Source: CAWEEP01 sp963808125 (GTDB lineage Bacteria > Chloroflexota > Dormibacteria > Aeolococcales > Aeolococcaceae). From it: DNA of 64,000 nucleotides. Under the pieces are notes generated by a model. That model had not been told where the DNA came from. It ran no database searches and saw only the letters and a list, made by a program, of their open reading frames with translations. The stretch lies in the NCBI GenBank assembly GCA_963808125.1, contig CAWEEP010000074.1:1-64000 (forward strand), read 5' to 3'. Below are positions 55,726 through 64,000 of this stretch, piece after piece. Every line of letters begins with the position of its first letter. Position 1 is the first letter of the stretch. Position numbers and translations under genes: made by a program.

Positions 55726-56790
55726 ATGTCGCGCTTCCGCCGGCCCTCGCTCGGTCCTGCCTTCGGCTACGTCCCCGGGGAGCAGCCTCCCGATGGCGAG
55801 ACGTGGATCAAGCTCAACACCAACGAATCGCCCCTGCCCGCGTCATCGTCGGTGGCCCCGGCGGTCGCGGCCGCGGTGAGCAGCCTGCGCCGCTACCCGG
55901 ACCCGTCCGCCGAGCCGCTGCGTTCGGCCCTCGCCGGCTACCACGGCCTGCGCCGCGAGCAGATCCTGCTGGGGAACGGCGCCGACCAGGTCTTGGAGGC
56001 GTGCTTCCGAGCCTTCTGCGAGCCGGGAGACGTCGCCGTGCTCACCCGTCCAACCTACTCGCTGCTGGCGGGGCTCGCCCGTCTCGGCGGCGTCGCCGTG
56101 GAGACCGTGCCCCTCGGCGTCGACGGCTTCGTCCCCCCCGCGCTGGCGACCACCCCCGCAGCCCTGCGGGTGCTGGTCAACCCCAACTCGCCGACGGGGA
56201 CCTGGCTTCCCGCGGCGACCGTCGAGGCCGTGCTGGGTGCCGCCTCATCGGTGGTCGTCATCGACGAGGCCTACTCCGACTTCGCACCCGAATCCTGCAT
56301 CCCGCTGCTCGACCGCCACGACAACTGGCTCATCGTGCGCACCTTCGCCAAGAGCCACGCACTGGCGGGACTGCGGGTCGGCTATGCGCTCGGCCACCCC
56401 GACCTGATCGGCGATCTGGCGGGTGTCCTGGAAAGCTACCCGGTCGATCGCCTGGCCATCGCCGCCGCCGCCGCCGCCTTGGGCGATCGGCAACACCATG
56501 CCCGTCTCGTGGAGTTGGTGGTCTCCGAGCGGGAGCGCCTGGCCGCCTCCCTGCGCGATGCGGGCTGGGAGGTGACCAACTCGCGGGCCAACTTCGTCTT
56601 CGCCAGGCCTCCGGGGGGTGACGCCGCCGAGGTCGCCGCGGAGCTCCGCCGGCAGCGGATCCTGGTCCGCCGGTTCGCGGACCAGGCCGACCACCTGCGC
56701 ATCACCGTCGGAGATCCGGCCGAGAACGGCCGGCTGCTGGACGCCCTGGGAGTACCCGACAGAGGCAAGTCGGCGGCCGGGTCGCGCTGA
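55726..56790 (+). CDS. hisC: Histidinol-phosphate aminotransferase HisC
   Basis: PLP-dependent class I/II aminotransferase of 354 residues, step seven of histidine synthesis. IKLNTNESPLP at the N-terminus, ILLGNGADQVLEACF, LVNPNSPTG, VVIDEAYSDFAPES, the PLP lysine in TFAKSHALAGLRVGYAL and the C-terminal HLRITVGDPAENGRLL are all present. No other his genes are adjacent. Related transaminases acting on phenylalanine or tyrosine share this pattern, so the substrate is likely but not certain. Start ATG 55726, 51 bases after the cellobiose phosphorylase gene. Confidence 0.9.
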   Translation: MSRFRRPSLGPAFGYVPGEQPPDGETWIKLNTNESPLPASSSVAPAVAAAVSSLRRYPDPSAEPLRSALAGYHGLRREQILLGNGADQVLEACFRAFCEPGDVAVLTRPTYSLLAGLARLGGVAVETVPLGVDGFVPPALATTPAALRVLVNPNSPTGTWLPAATVEAVLGAASSVVVIDEAYSDFAPESCIPLLDRHDNWLIVRTFAKSHALAGLRVGYALGHPDLIGDLAGVLESYPVDRLAIAAAAAALGDRQHHARLVELVVSERERLAASLRDAGWEVTNSRANFVFARPPGGDAAEVAAELRRQRILVRRFADQADHLRITVGDPAENGRLLDALGVPDRGKSAAGSR

Positions 56791-56827
56791 TCCTCCGCTG
56801 AGCCTGTGCCGGTGAGCCGCGTCCGGC

Positions 56828-57040
56828 TCAGCGCCGCCGCAGGAGGAAGAGGACGAGGAGACCGGTCAGCAGGCTGGGAAGAATCCAGGGGCGCTCACCC
56901 AGGCTCTGCTCGAGCCGGGTGCGGCCGAAGCCGTCCTGGCGGGGAAGGACGATGGGGCGCTCGGTGACCAGCTCGACCAGGCCCGCAACGGGGGTCTGAC
57001 CGGGCCGCAGGCTCGCCCGGGCCTCGGCCGTGATGTCCAT
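56828..57040 (-). CDS. Small C-terminally anchored membrane protein
   Basis: Encodes 70 residues from ATG 57040, chosen because GGAGG lies seven bases upstream; an ATG at 57046 has no room for a site. A soluble N-terminal part (ITAEARASLRPGQTPVAGLVEL) is followed by one membrane helix and a short basic tail (PSLLTGLLVLFLLRRR). No family recognised. Convergent with hisC. Confidence 0.55.
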   Translation of the reverse strand: MDITAEARASLRPGQTPVAGLVELVTERPIVLPRQDGFGRTRLEQSLGERPWILPSLLTGLLVLFLLRRR

Positions 57041-57260
57041 CCTCATCCTCCGCGTCCAGCCGCGGGACTCCCGCGGGAGGGCGCAAGAGTACTCCTGCGG
57101 GGCTGTCGCCGTCCCGGGGGGTGGAGGAGCGATTCGCCCGGGTGTCACCCCGGAACGCTGCGGGCACCGCCCGTCCCGAGGCAGGGAGGCGCCGTCCGGC
57201 AAACATGAGTAAAATGGTCGGAATTCGGTGACAACGGCCTCGCTTTGGAGGAATGACACG

Positions 57261-58138
57261 GTGACCGACTACGCTCATCCCGAGGTTCTGGTCAACACGG
57301 AGTGGTTGGCGGGACACCTAGAAGACCCCGGCGTGCGCGTTCTCGAGGTCGACTGGGATCCGGCGTCGGCCTACGAGCTGGGCCACATCCCCGGAGCCGC
57401 CCTGGTGGACTGGAAGCGCGACATCAACGACACGGTGCGCCGGGACATCCTCTCCGCCGAGCAGTTCTCCGCTCTCATGCGGCGTCTGGGGGTGACCCCC
57501 ACGGCGACCCTCGTCCTCTACGGCGACATGCGGAACTGGTTCGCCGCCTTCGCCTTCTGGACCTTCAAGATCTATGGGCACGAGGACGTCCGCCTTCTCA
57601 ACGGCGGGCGCCGCAAGTGGTTCGAGGAGGGCGGGGCGGTCACCGAGGCGACGCCCTCCTTCATCGCCACGGAGTACCGGGTGGAGTCGGCGAACACCTC
57701 CCTGCGCCAGTTTCTGCCGGGCGTTCGCGATCTCATCGGCCGGGCCGACCACGGACTGGTCGACGTCCGCTCCCCGCCGAGTTCACGGGCCAGATCAGCG
57801 CGCCTCCCGAGTACCTCAACGAAGGCGCGCAGCGCAGTGGCCACATCCCCGGAGCCGTCAACATCCCCTGGGCGCAGACCATCCAGGAGGACGACACCTT
57901 CAAGCCGGCCGAGCAGCTCAAGGAACTCTACCACAGCCGTGGCGTGACCCCGGACAAGAGCATCGTCACCTACTGTCGGATCGGCGAGCGCTCCTCCCAC
58001 ACCTGGTTCGTCCTGACGTACCTCCTGGGCTACCCCAACGTCGCCAACTACGACGGTTCGTGGAGCGAGTGGGGCAACTCGGTGGGCGTCCCCGTGGACA
58101 AGGCGCAGGCGGAGGTGCCACAGGCGCTCTCCGCCTGA
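57261..58138 (+). CDS. Thiosulfate/3-mercaptopyruvate sulfurtransferase, CysA type (frameshifted)
   Basis: Two-domain rhodanese of about 292 residues when restored. The inactive N-terminal domain contains VLEVDWDPASAYELGHIPGA and LYGDMRNWFAAFAFW. The active C-terminal domain contains GHIPGAVNIPWAQT and the persulfide-forming Cys in VTYCRIGERSSHTWFVL, followed by YDGSWSEWGNSVGVPV. The CRIGER loop is that of actinobacterial CysA thiosulfate sulfurtransferases. A missing base near 57778 breaks the frame before AEFTGQISAP. Start GTG 57261 has GGAGGA upstream. A TusA-like gene follows 30 bases on. Confidence 0.88.
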
Positions 58139-58168
58139 GACCGGCGTCCCCGTAGACTTTCGGAACGA

Positions 58169-58408
58169 ATGGGGCTCCGCAACCTCGATCTGGCGACCGC
58201 CGAGGAGGGGTGCGGTGACAGCGCGCTCGGCCGCGTGCGTCGCGCCTACGAGACCCTCACCGCCGGCGAGCTTCTGGAGGTCCTCACGACCGTCTCGGAG
58301 CAGGCATTCGCGGTCCGGGTCTGGACGCGGCGGGCCGGCGGCGAGGTCGTCGAGGAGAGCCGGGAACAGGGGCGAACGCGCATCGTCCTGCGCCGCCTGG
58401 ACCGGTGA
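58169..58408 (+). CDS. TusA-like sulfur-carrier domain protein
   Basis: Encodes 79 residues from ATG 58169. The fold pattern (RNLDLATAEEGCGDSALGRVRRAYETL, then GELLEVLTTV and VRVWTRRAGGEVVEE) resembles TusA/SirA proteins, which carry sulfur on one Cys. The Cys lies at the usual place but the CPxP motif is replaced by CGDS. The position directly behind a sulfurtransferase supports sulfur relay. Its stop overlaps the GH1 GTG (GTGA), although a functional link with that enzyme is not expected. Confidence 0.65.
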   Translation: MGLRNLDLATAEEGCGDSALGRVRRAYETLTAGELLEVLTTVSEQAFAVRVWTRRAGGEVVEESREQGRTRIVLRRLDR

Positions 58409-59841
58409 GCGGTCCCGGCACCCCCCTGGCGGGGCTCGGCGCGCCCACGCCCATCCCCGAGGGCTTCCTCCTGGGGACGGCCAGCGCCGCGCACCAGGTC
58501 GAGGGCGACTCTGGAACGACTGGATGCGGATGGAGCGCCGGGAGCCCTGGCGCATCAAGGACGGCGGCTCGGCGGTCGCCGGCATCGACCACCTCCACCG
58601 CTATCGCGAGGACCTGGAGATGCTCGCCGGGATGGGACAGAACGCCCAGCGCTTCTCCATCGAGTGGTCCCGGGTCGAGCCGGAGCCGGGCCGGTTCGAC
58701 GCGGCGGCGCTGCGCCACTACGCCGACGTCGTGGCCACATGCCGCCGGCTGGGCATGGAGCCGGTGGTGACCCTCCACCATTTCACTCTGCCGGTGTGGC
58801 TGGCGGACCGCGGCGGACTCCTCGATGGGGAGGCGCCCTGGCTGTTCGCCCGATATGCCGCCGTCTGCGCCGAGTTTCTCGGCGACGCGGTGCGCTGGTG
58901 GGTCACCGTCAACGAGCCCAACGTGCTGGCCGCTGTCGCCTACGCCGCCGGCCAGTGGCCGCCGCATCGGCGTTCTCCCCTCGCCGCCATGCGTGCCCAG
59001 GCGGCCCTGCTGCGGATGCACGTGGCCGCGACCCGGGCCCTGCGCGAGGTCGCCGGCCGCCGAGGCCACCACGTCATGGTGTCGATCGCCCATCACGAGC
59101 GCCCCTTCCGCCCCGTGCCCGGCTCGGTGGCAGCACGGCTGACGGCGCCCCTTCCCGACTACCTCTTCAACCGCTGGTTCCTCCGTTCCTGCGCGACGGG
59201 GCGGTTGCTGCCGCCGGTGGGGAGCCGGCCAGTTCGTCCCCGGACTGGCCGGCTCCCTCGACTACCTCGGGGTCAACTTCTACACCGAGGAGAGGGTGCG
59301 CTTCGATCCGCGGGCGTATGTCACCCTCTTCGTTAGCCCCGAGCCGGACCTGTCCATTCCGCGGAGCAGCGCGGGTTGGGGCATCGACCCGGACGCCTTC
59401 CGGCGCGCCCTGACCGGCCTCTGGCGGGAGTTCCACCTGCCCCTCCTGGTCACCGAGAATGGCGTCGCCGACGAGGACGACGAACTGCGCCCCGCCTACA
59501 TCACCGATCACCTCCGCGCCGCCATGGAGGCCGTTCGGGAGGGCGTCGACCTCCGCGGCTACCTGTACTGGACGGGCTTCGACAACTTCGAGTGGCTGGA
59601 GGGGTACGGCCTCAGGTTCGGCCTCATCGCCGTCGATCGCGCCACACTGGAACGCCGCCCGAAGCGCAGCGCCACCGTCTATGCGGAGATCTGCCGGAGC
59701 CGCGTGATCCCGACCTGCCCGCCCGCGCCAGGCGTCGGGATCAGCCCACCAGCACCCGGAGGACGGGCTCGCCCTCGAGCTCGCGGGTCGGGGCGGCCAC
59801 GGTATCCGGCCGGCCGAACAGGAAGCCCTGGCCCCGGGTGA
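58405..59841 (+). CDS. GH1 beta-glucosidase (two frameshifts)
   Basis: Retaining beta-glycosidase of family 1, about 430-440 residues, expected to hydrolyse cellobiose or other beta-glucosides. N-terminus EGFLLGTASAAHQVEGD, then NDWMRMERREP, RFSIEWSRVEPEPGRFD, the acid/base Glu in WWVTVNEPNVLA, YLGVNFYTEERV, the nucleophile Glu in LLVTENGVADEDD, and YWTGFDNFEWLEGYGLRFGL. A missing base near 58510 and an extra base near 59220 split it. The natural end is probably near 59710; the open frame runs to 59841, overlapping the convergent EAL gene by 100 bases. GH1 C-termini normally end shortly after AEICR, as here. Confidence 0.87.
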
Positions 59842-61726
59842 TGCCCAGGCGGGTGAGCTCGGCGGCGACGCTGAGCTTCTCGATGCCCTCGGCCACCACC
59901 TCGGCGCCGATCTGCTCGGCGAGGGCGATGCACTCGAAGATGAGTGCCCTGGCGTCGTCGTCGTTGAACCGGTTGGAGACGCTGGCGTCGATCTTGATCA
60001 CGTCAGGGCGCACTGCGTAGAGGGTGTCGACGCCGATGCCGGCGCGGCCGGCGTCGTCGATGCCGATCCTGAATCCGGCGCGCCGGTACTGGTCGATGCG
60101 GGCCGCCAGCTGGCCCAGGTTGTTGAAGCGGTCGGCGTCCGCGACCTCGAGGACGACGCTCGCCGGGTCCCGGCCCACCCACTCCAGGAGGCTGAGCATC
60201 TGCTCGACGTCCTCGGTGACGTCGGCGACCGCCGCGAGGTCGATGTTCACGTAGAGCTGGAGGTCGGTGCGGATGCCCTCGGCGCCGCGGACGACGGCGC
60301 GACGGCAGATCCAGTCCAGTTCGTTGGTGACACCGAGCCGTTGCGCCGTGGCGAAGAACTCCTCGACGCTGTCGGCCCCGTCGAGGTTGGCCGGCCGGGC
60401 GAGGCCCTCGTAGGCGACGATGTGGGCTTCGGGGAGGGTCACGATCGGCTGGTAGACAGGGTTGATCTGCTGGGAGGCGAGGACCCGGCTGAGCAGGGTG
60501 CTCCAGCCACGGCCCGGGGCGGTCGCCGGGCGGCCCGCGATGGAGCCGGCCACCCGGTTGCGTCCCTCGCGCTGGGCACGGCCGAGGGCGTCCTCGGCGC
60601 GGGCCCAGACGGCGGTCGGATCGTCGCCGGCGGCGCCCACCGCCCATCCGACGCTGACCCGGACCGGAAAGGTTCCGCTGACGAGTTCGGCGACAGCGGC
60701 GCGGATTCGCTCGGCGACACTGCCCACGATGGCGGTTGCGGCACCCGACATGAGGATGGTGAACCCGTCACCGTCGGTGCGGCAGACGACGTCGTGCTCG
60801 CGCGTGGAGGAGAGGAGCGCGTGCGCCACCGAGCGCAGCACGTCGTCCCCCGCCTCGCGGCCGAGGGCGTCGTTGAGCTGGTCGAGATGGTCGATGTCCA
60901 CGGCGGTCACGGCGAACACGTCGTGCACCTGGGCGAGCTCGTGTTCGAAGGCGGCACGCGTGCCCAGGCCCGTCAGCCAATCGGCCTGGACCGGCTCGGC
61001 CGCCACCGGCCCGGACTCGCGGGCGAGGCTGCCGATGGCCAAGGTGGCGATGTTGGCCAGACCGTCCAGGAGCGCGATGTCGGCATCGCGGAACGGGCGG
61101 CGCGGATTCTCGGCAAGCAGCACGGCGGCAACGCCGGCGCCGTCGTGGATGGGGCTGGCCACACGATGTGGGTCGGGCCCCGGCTCGGCCAGAGTGTGGT
61201 GCCCGGTGACCGCGGCCATGATCAGGGGATCGGCGCTCAGCGGACGGCTCGCCAGGAGGGCACGGGGGGCTGTGCCACGTTCGCTGGCCAGAACCATAGC
61301 GCCGCGCTCGATCCGGAATACGCGGGCGATCACCGGGGAGTTCTTTCGGGTTGCCAGCAGGTCGACCGCAGCCCTGCTGGACGCCGTCAGCACCGACTCC
61401 GCGTCGGCTTCGGCGCTGATGCCGCTGAGGGCCTGCAGGATGCTGTCGAAGCGGCGGTCACGCCTGCCGCGGGTGCCTCTGATGAGACGCACCAGGCCGG
61501 CCAGCGCGGCGACGAGGGCGACGCCGGCCGCCACGGAGACGGCCACCGCGTTCGGGTGCGTACCACCCTCGACCAGCCAGCTGGCGGCGAGGATGCCGGC
61601 GCCGAGCGCCAGGAGTGCCAGGGTGGAGCTGGCCGCCCGGGCGCGCCCTGATCTGACTGGGCGCGCCCTGAGCGGTGAGAGGGGGGGCGGGGTGGTGGTG
61701 GTGGTGGTCTTGGTCTTGGTCGTCAC
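59741..61726 (-). CDS. GAF-GGDEF-EAL cyclic-di-GMP protein
   Basis: Encodes 661 residues. A Thr-rich N-terminus precedes two membrane helices (about residues 34-80), a GAF-like sensor (about 95-240), a GGDEF domain and a C-terminal EAL domain. The GGDEF site reads RTDGDGFTIL, so the second Gly, Asp and Glu positions deviate and cyclase activity is doubtful. In the EAL domain the Glu of AYEGLARP, the Asn of YVNIDLA, the Asp pair in IDDAGRAG, the Lys of VIKIDA and the Glu of VVAEGIE are present, with RGQGFLFGRP at the end, so phosphodiesterase activity is possible. Start ATG 61726. Confidence 0.87.
   Translation of the reverse strand: MTTKTKTTTTTTPPPLSPLRARPVRSGRARAASSTLALLALGAGILAASWLVEGGTHPNAVAVSVAAGVALVAALAGLVRLIRGTRGRRDRRFDSILQALSGISAEADAESVLTASSRAAVDLLATRKNSPVIARVFRIERGAMVLASERGTAPRALLASRPLSADPLIMAAVTGHHTLAEPGPDPHRVASPIHDGAGVAAVLLAENPRRPFRDADIALLDGLANIATLAIGSLARESGPVAAEPVQADWLTGLGTRAAFEHELAQVHDVFAVTAVDIDHLDQLNDALGREAGDDVLRSVAHALLSSTREHDVVCRTDGDGFTILMSGAATAIVGSVAERIRAAVAELVSGTFPVRVSVGWAVGAAGDDPTAVWARAEDALGRAQREGRNRVAGSIAGRPATAPGRGWSTLLSRVLASQQINPVYQPIVTLPEAHIVAYEGLARPANLDGADSVEEFFATAQRLGVTNELDWICRRAVVRGAEGIRTDLQLYVNIDLAAVADVTEDVEQMLSLLEWVGRDPASVVLEVADADRFNNLGQLAARIDQYRRAGFRIGIDDAGRAGIGVDTLYAVRPDVIKIDASVSNRFNDDDARALIFECIALAEQIGAEVVAEGIEKLSVAAELTRLGITRGQGFLFGRPDTVAAPTRELEGEPVLRVLVG
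61691..61720 (+). repeat. GGT/ACC trinucleotide repeat
   Basis: Six perfect GGT units (61691-61708) followed by interrupted units. They encode the Thr-rich start of the GGDEF-EAL protein (KTKTTTTTT). Slippage here would change the length by whole codons and not the frame. Confidence 0.7.
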
Positions 61727-61815
61727 GGTGGCTCTCGCGCCTTGTGGCTTGGTGGGCAGACCCCATTCTCGCCGCGCCGCCGGACTTGTCCGAGATCAAC
61801 GGGCGTCAATTATGG

Positions 61816-62508
61816 TTAGTACAATTGCACTGAACGCGTCGATCTGTCACCTCCGCGTGTTGGCTCGTCACGCCGCCGCGGAGGGGACGTCGCACCGGCG
61901 CCGTCAGGCGGGAGTGGGCGGCCATCGTTCCGTCTCCTCGGCCTGCGGAAGTACCTCCCCGAGCGGGGATCGACGATGAGACCCCAGGTGATCGCCGTGG
62001 AGGAGAGCAAGAACACCAGGCCGAGGAGGCCGATGAAGCCGGTGGCGCCGTCGGCGAAGGGGCCGTCGGTTCCTGGCGTCTGGGGCCTCCCGGCCTGGGC
62101 GGTGAGGTTGTTGGAGATGCCGATGAGGGCGACGCCGCCGATCGCCATGAGGACGTGGAGCAGCACGGTCAGGATCCGGAAGGGCCCCGGCCTGGCGAGA
62201 GAATGGCATTGCAGCCGGATGATGCCGAAGGCAACCGCGAGGGCCGCGATGCCGCCCGCGCCCGCCACGGCCGCGAACGCCAGGCTACCCAGCACGGCGC
62301 CGGCGAGGCAGTAGAGCAGGGCGATGAAGCCGGCGCCCGCCACGGTGACTGATTCGACCAGCAGCGATGCGCTGGCAAGCCTGACGCTCCAGGGAGCTCC
62401 CGGAAGGGCCGTCACGGGTGCCGCCAGGTACCGCGCGGCGGCCGTGCGGAGACGCCGCCCCCATGAGTTGCCGCGATGCGCGCCGTCAGGTCGATGCATG
62501 CTGCTCAT
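61816..62508 (-). CDS. Hypothetical polytopic membrane protein
   Basis: Encodes 230 residues from ATG 62508 (MSSMHRPDGAHR). Four hydrophobic segments are visible: FIALLYCLAGAVLGSLAF, an Ala/Gly-rich one with AALAVAFGIIRL, ILTVLLHVLMAIGGVALIGI and FIGLLGLVFLLSSTAITWGL. The C-terminal tail is basic and Arg/Pro-rich. An in-frame extension to 62679 is Arg-rich and probably untranslated. No family recognised. Confidence 0.6.
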   Translation of the reverse strand: MSSMHRPDGAHRGNSWGRRLRTAAARYLAAPVTALPGAPWSVRLASASLLVESVTVAGAGFIALLYCLAGAVLGSLAFAAVAGAGGIAALAVAFGIIRLQCHSLARPGPFRILTVLLHVLMAIGGVALIGISNNLTAQAGRPQTPGTDGPFADGATGFIGLLGLVFLLSSTAITWGLIVDPRSGRYFRRPRRRNDGRPLPPDGAGATSPPRRRDEPTRGGDRSTRSVQLY

Positions 62509-62735
62509 GCAACGGCGGCCGGTGCGCCGTCGTTCCGGAGGGCGGCCGGCCGCCGGGCCGCGCCTCACCCTGTCGAGGAACTGCAGGAAGCGGATGGCCG
62601 ATCGTTGGCTTGGGCGGAACGCCCTAGGTCGGGCACGGTTGCGGCTGTCAGGCGCATGTTCAGCTCTGGACAGTGTCATTGAATCCCGATATCCTCATGC
62701 GCAGCGTACGAACAGCCATTCATTCGAGGGTGTGC

Positions 62736-64000
62736 ATGTCCCCCACTTCCAGCCGGGCGGCGATCCCTGACGCCGTCGCCGCGGCCGAGGCCGCCGGCAT
62801 CCGCTACCTCGACCTGCAGTTCACCGACGTCATGGGGTCGGTGAAGACGGTGACCATCCCCGCCGACCAGCTTCCCGCTGCCCTGGAGCGGGGCGTGTGG
62901 TTCGACGGCTCGTCGGTGAAGTCCCTGGCCCGGACCGCGGAGTCCGACATGTACCTGGTGCCGGACCCGTCCACCTTCGCCGTGCTCGGCTGGGCCCCGA
63001 CCCCGACGGGGCGGATGATCTGCTGGGTCACCAATCCCGAGGGCGAGGCCTTCCCCGGCGATCCCCGGGGGGCGCTGCGCCGCGCCATCGAACGCGCTGC
63101 GGGTCTCGGTTTCGAATACGACCTTGGACCTGAGATCGAGTTCTACCTCCTCGAGCGGGATGCCAGCGGCCGACCGGTGGCGCCTTTCCACGACCGGGGC
63201 GGGTACTTCGACTTCGGCACCGATGCCGGTGTCTCCGTGCGCCAGGCGATGGCGGAGCAGTTGCGGTCGATGGGGATGACCATCAACACCCTCCACCACG
63301 AGGTGGGCGCGGGCCAGCACGAGATCGACCTCGGCACCCAGCCGGCGCTGAAGGCGGCCGACGACATCGTCACCTTCCGCTACACGCTGAAGGCGATCGC
63401 TCAGCAGCATGGACTCCTCGCCAGCTTCATGCCCAAGCCCTTCTACGGTCGCCCGGGCAGCGGCATGCACGTCCACCAGTCACTCTCCCAGCGCGCCGAC
63501 TCCACCAACGCCTTCGCCGGCGACGACGACTACGGGCTCAGTGACATCGCCAAGCATTTCATCGCCGGCCAGCTCCACCACGCCGCCGGCATGTGCCTGG
63601 TGCTGGCGCCCTTGATCAACTCGTACAAGCGCCTGGTTCGCGGTTTCGAGGCCCCTGTCTTCGTGTCCTGGGCCCGCACCAACCGGGGGGCACTGGTCCG
63701 TGTCCCGCATGTGGGGCGCCCCGAGGCGACCCGGATCGAGCTGCGCAGCCCCGATCCGTCCTGCAATCCGTACCTCGCCTTCGCTGTCATGCTCCGCTGC
63801 GGCCTGGACGGCATCGAGCGGCGTCTCGCCCTGCCGCCGCCGGTGGAGGAGTCGTTGTACGGCTTCGACGAGGTGGAGCTGGAGCGGCGCAATGTCGGTC
63901 TGCTGCCCGACAACCTGAAGGACGCCATCAGCGCCTTCGAGGCAGACGAGGTCGTGCTCGACGCCCTCGGCGACACCCTGGCGGAGCGCTTCCTCGAGGT
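62736..64000 (+). CDS. glnA: Glutamine synthetase, type I (3' end cut by window)
   Basis: Makes glutamine from glutamate, ammonia and ATP. The first 421 residues are present from ATG 62736; type I enzymes of the alpha subtype have about 440-450, so only the last 20-30 are missing. Visible: LDLQFTDVMGSVKTVTIP, VWFDGSSVKSLARTAESDMYL, LGPEIEFYLLE (metal ligands), HHEVGAGQHEIDL, the ATP-binding FMPKPFYGRPGSGMHVHQSL, RLVRGFEAPVFVSWARTNRGALVRVP and ATRIELRSPDPSCNPYLAFAVML. The Tyr-containing adenylylation loop of GlnE-regulated enzymes is not seen in the expected C-terminal region, though the end is missing. Confidence 0.92.
   Translation, partial: MSPTSSRAAIPDAVAAAEAAGIRYLDLQFTDVMGSVKTVTIPADQLPAALERGVWFDGSSVKSLARTAESDMYLVPDPSTFAVLGWAPTPTGRMICWVTNPEGEAFPGDPRGALRRAIERAAGLGFEYDLGPEIEFYLLERDASGRPVAPFHDRGGYFDFGTDAGVSVRQAMAEQLRSMGMTINTLHHEVGAGQHEIDLGTQPALKAADDIVTFRYTLKAIAQQHGLLASFMPKPFYGRPGSGMHVHQSLSQRADSTNAFAGDDDYGLSDIAKHFIAGQLHHAAGMCLVLAPLINSYKRLVRGFEAPVFVSWARTNRGALVRVPHVGRPEATRIELRSPDPSCNPYLAFAVMLRCGLDGIERRLALPPPVEESLYGFDEVELERRNVGLLPDNLKDAISAFEADEVVLDALGDTLAERFLE

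Noticed and set aside
57776..57800. A sixth GAACTC-type frameshift in the sulfurtransferase (GAGTTC on the plus strand)
   Set aside because: The shift there is a missing base upstream in CCCC, not an extra base at the hexamer, so it does not belong to the set.

Overview
This is a contiguous, very GC-rich chromosomal window of a Gram-positive-type (Terrabacteria) bacterium. A phosphatidylinositol/PIM-style lipid operon (ino1, patA-like acyltransferase, pimA-like mannosyltransferase, CDP-alcohol phosphotransferase), an HspR-like MerR regulator, a CysA-type sulfurtransferase, trehalose-6-phosphate synthase and the absence of recognisable outer-membrane genes point to Actinomycetota or a relative such as Chloroflexota or Ca. 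Dormiibacterota. The phylum cannot be fixed from sequence reading alone. I see no rRNA, CRISPR array, prophage or insertion sequence.

Layout. 1-2.5 kb (minus): phosphate uptake pstB-pstS-pstC, pstS heavily frameshifted. 2.7-6.5 kb (minus): SulP transporter, a ParB-like small protein, a large membrane protein. 6.8-10.5 kb (plus): GT-C glycosyltransferase, D-2-hydroxyacid dehydrogenase, aldo/keto reductase. 10.5-15.3 kb: citrate synthase, CHAP cell-wall hydrolase, methyltransferase, two hypotheticals. 15.5-24.2 kb (minus): one giant cyclic beta-1,2-glucan synthase (NdvB type, about 2,885 residues). 24.4-25.9 kb: zinc-ribbon proteins, Phd antitoxin, tRNA-Gln(CTG). 26-30 kb (minus): an overlapping four-gene operon with UDP-sulfoquinovose synthase, an epimerase, a GT2 and an AglD-like membrane protein. 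30.4-36.4 kb: aldo/keto reductase, holin-like membrane proteins with an HspR-like regulator, OtsA, potassium channel. 36.4-37.7 kb (minus): archaeal-type TyrRS just behind an archaeal-looking tRNA-Tyr. 37.9-42.4 kb (plus): arsR-ino1 and the PI/PIM genes. 42.4-46.5 kb: CPBP protease, HolB, a chemoreceptor. 46.5-55.7 kb (plus): operator/promoter, leader ORF, five-component Opp-type ABC transporter, then cellobiose phosphorylase. 55.7-64 kb: HisC, sulfurtransferase, TusA-like protein, GH1 beta-glucosidase, GGDEF/EAL protein, membrane protein, and glutamine synthetase running off the end.

How genes work together. The transporter, cellobiose phosphorylase and GH1 enzyme read as a cello-oligosaccharide uptake and breakdown locus. 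The ino1 operon supplies inositol phosphate, builds the PI-phosphate backbone, mannosylates and acylates it. The sqdB operon makes UDP-sulfoquinovose and probably transfers it to a lipid or surface glycan. TyrRS and tRNA-Tyr look like a matched pair of archaeal character.

Quality note. Around 25 single-base indels split otherwise well-conserved genes, and the protein similarity continues in the new frame each time. Most lie in C/G runs and look like sequencing or assembly error. Five share the same in-phase hexamer GAACTC (see findings). Frameshifted genes are given as one feature spanning both frames.
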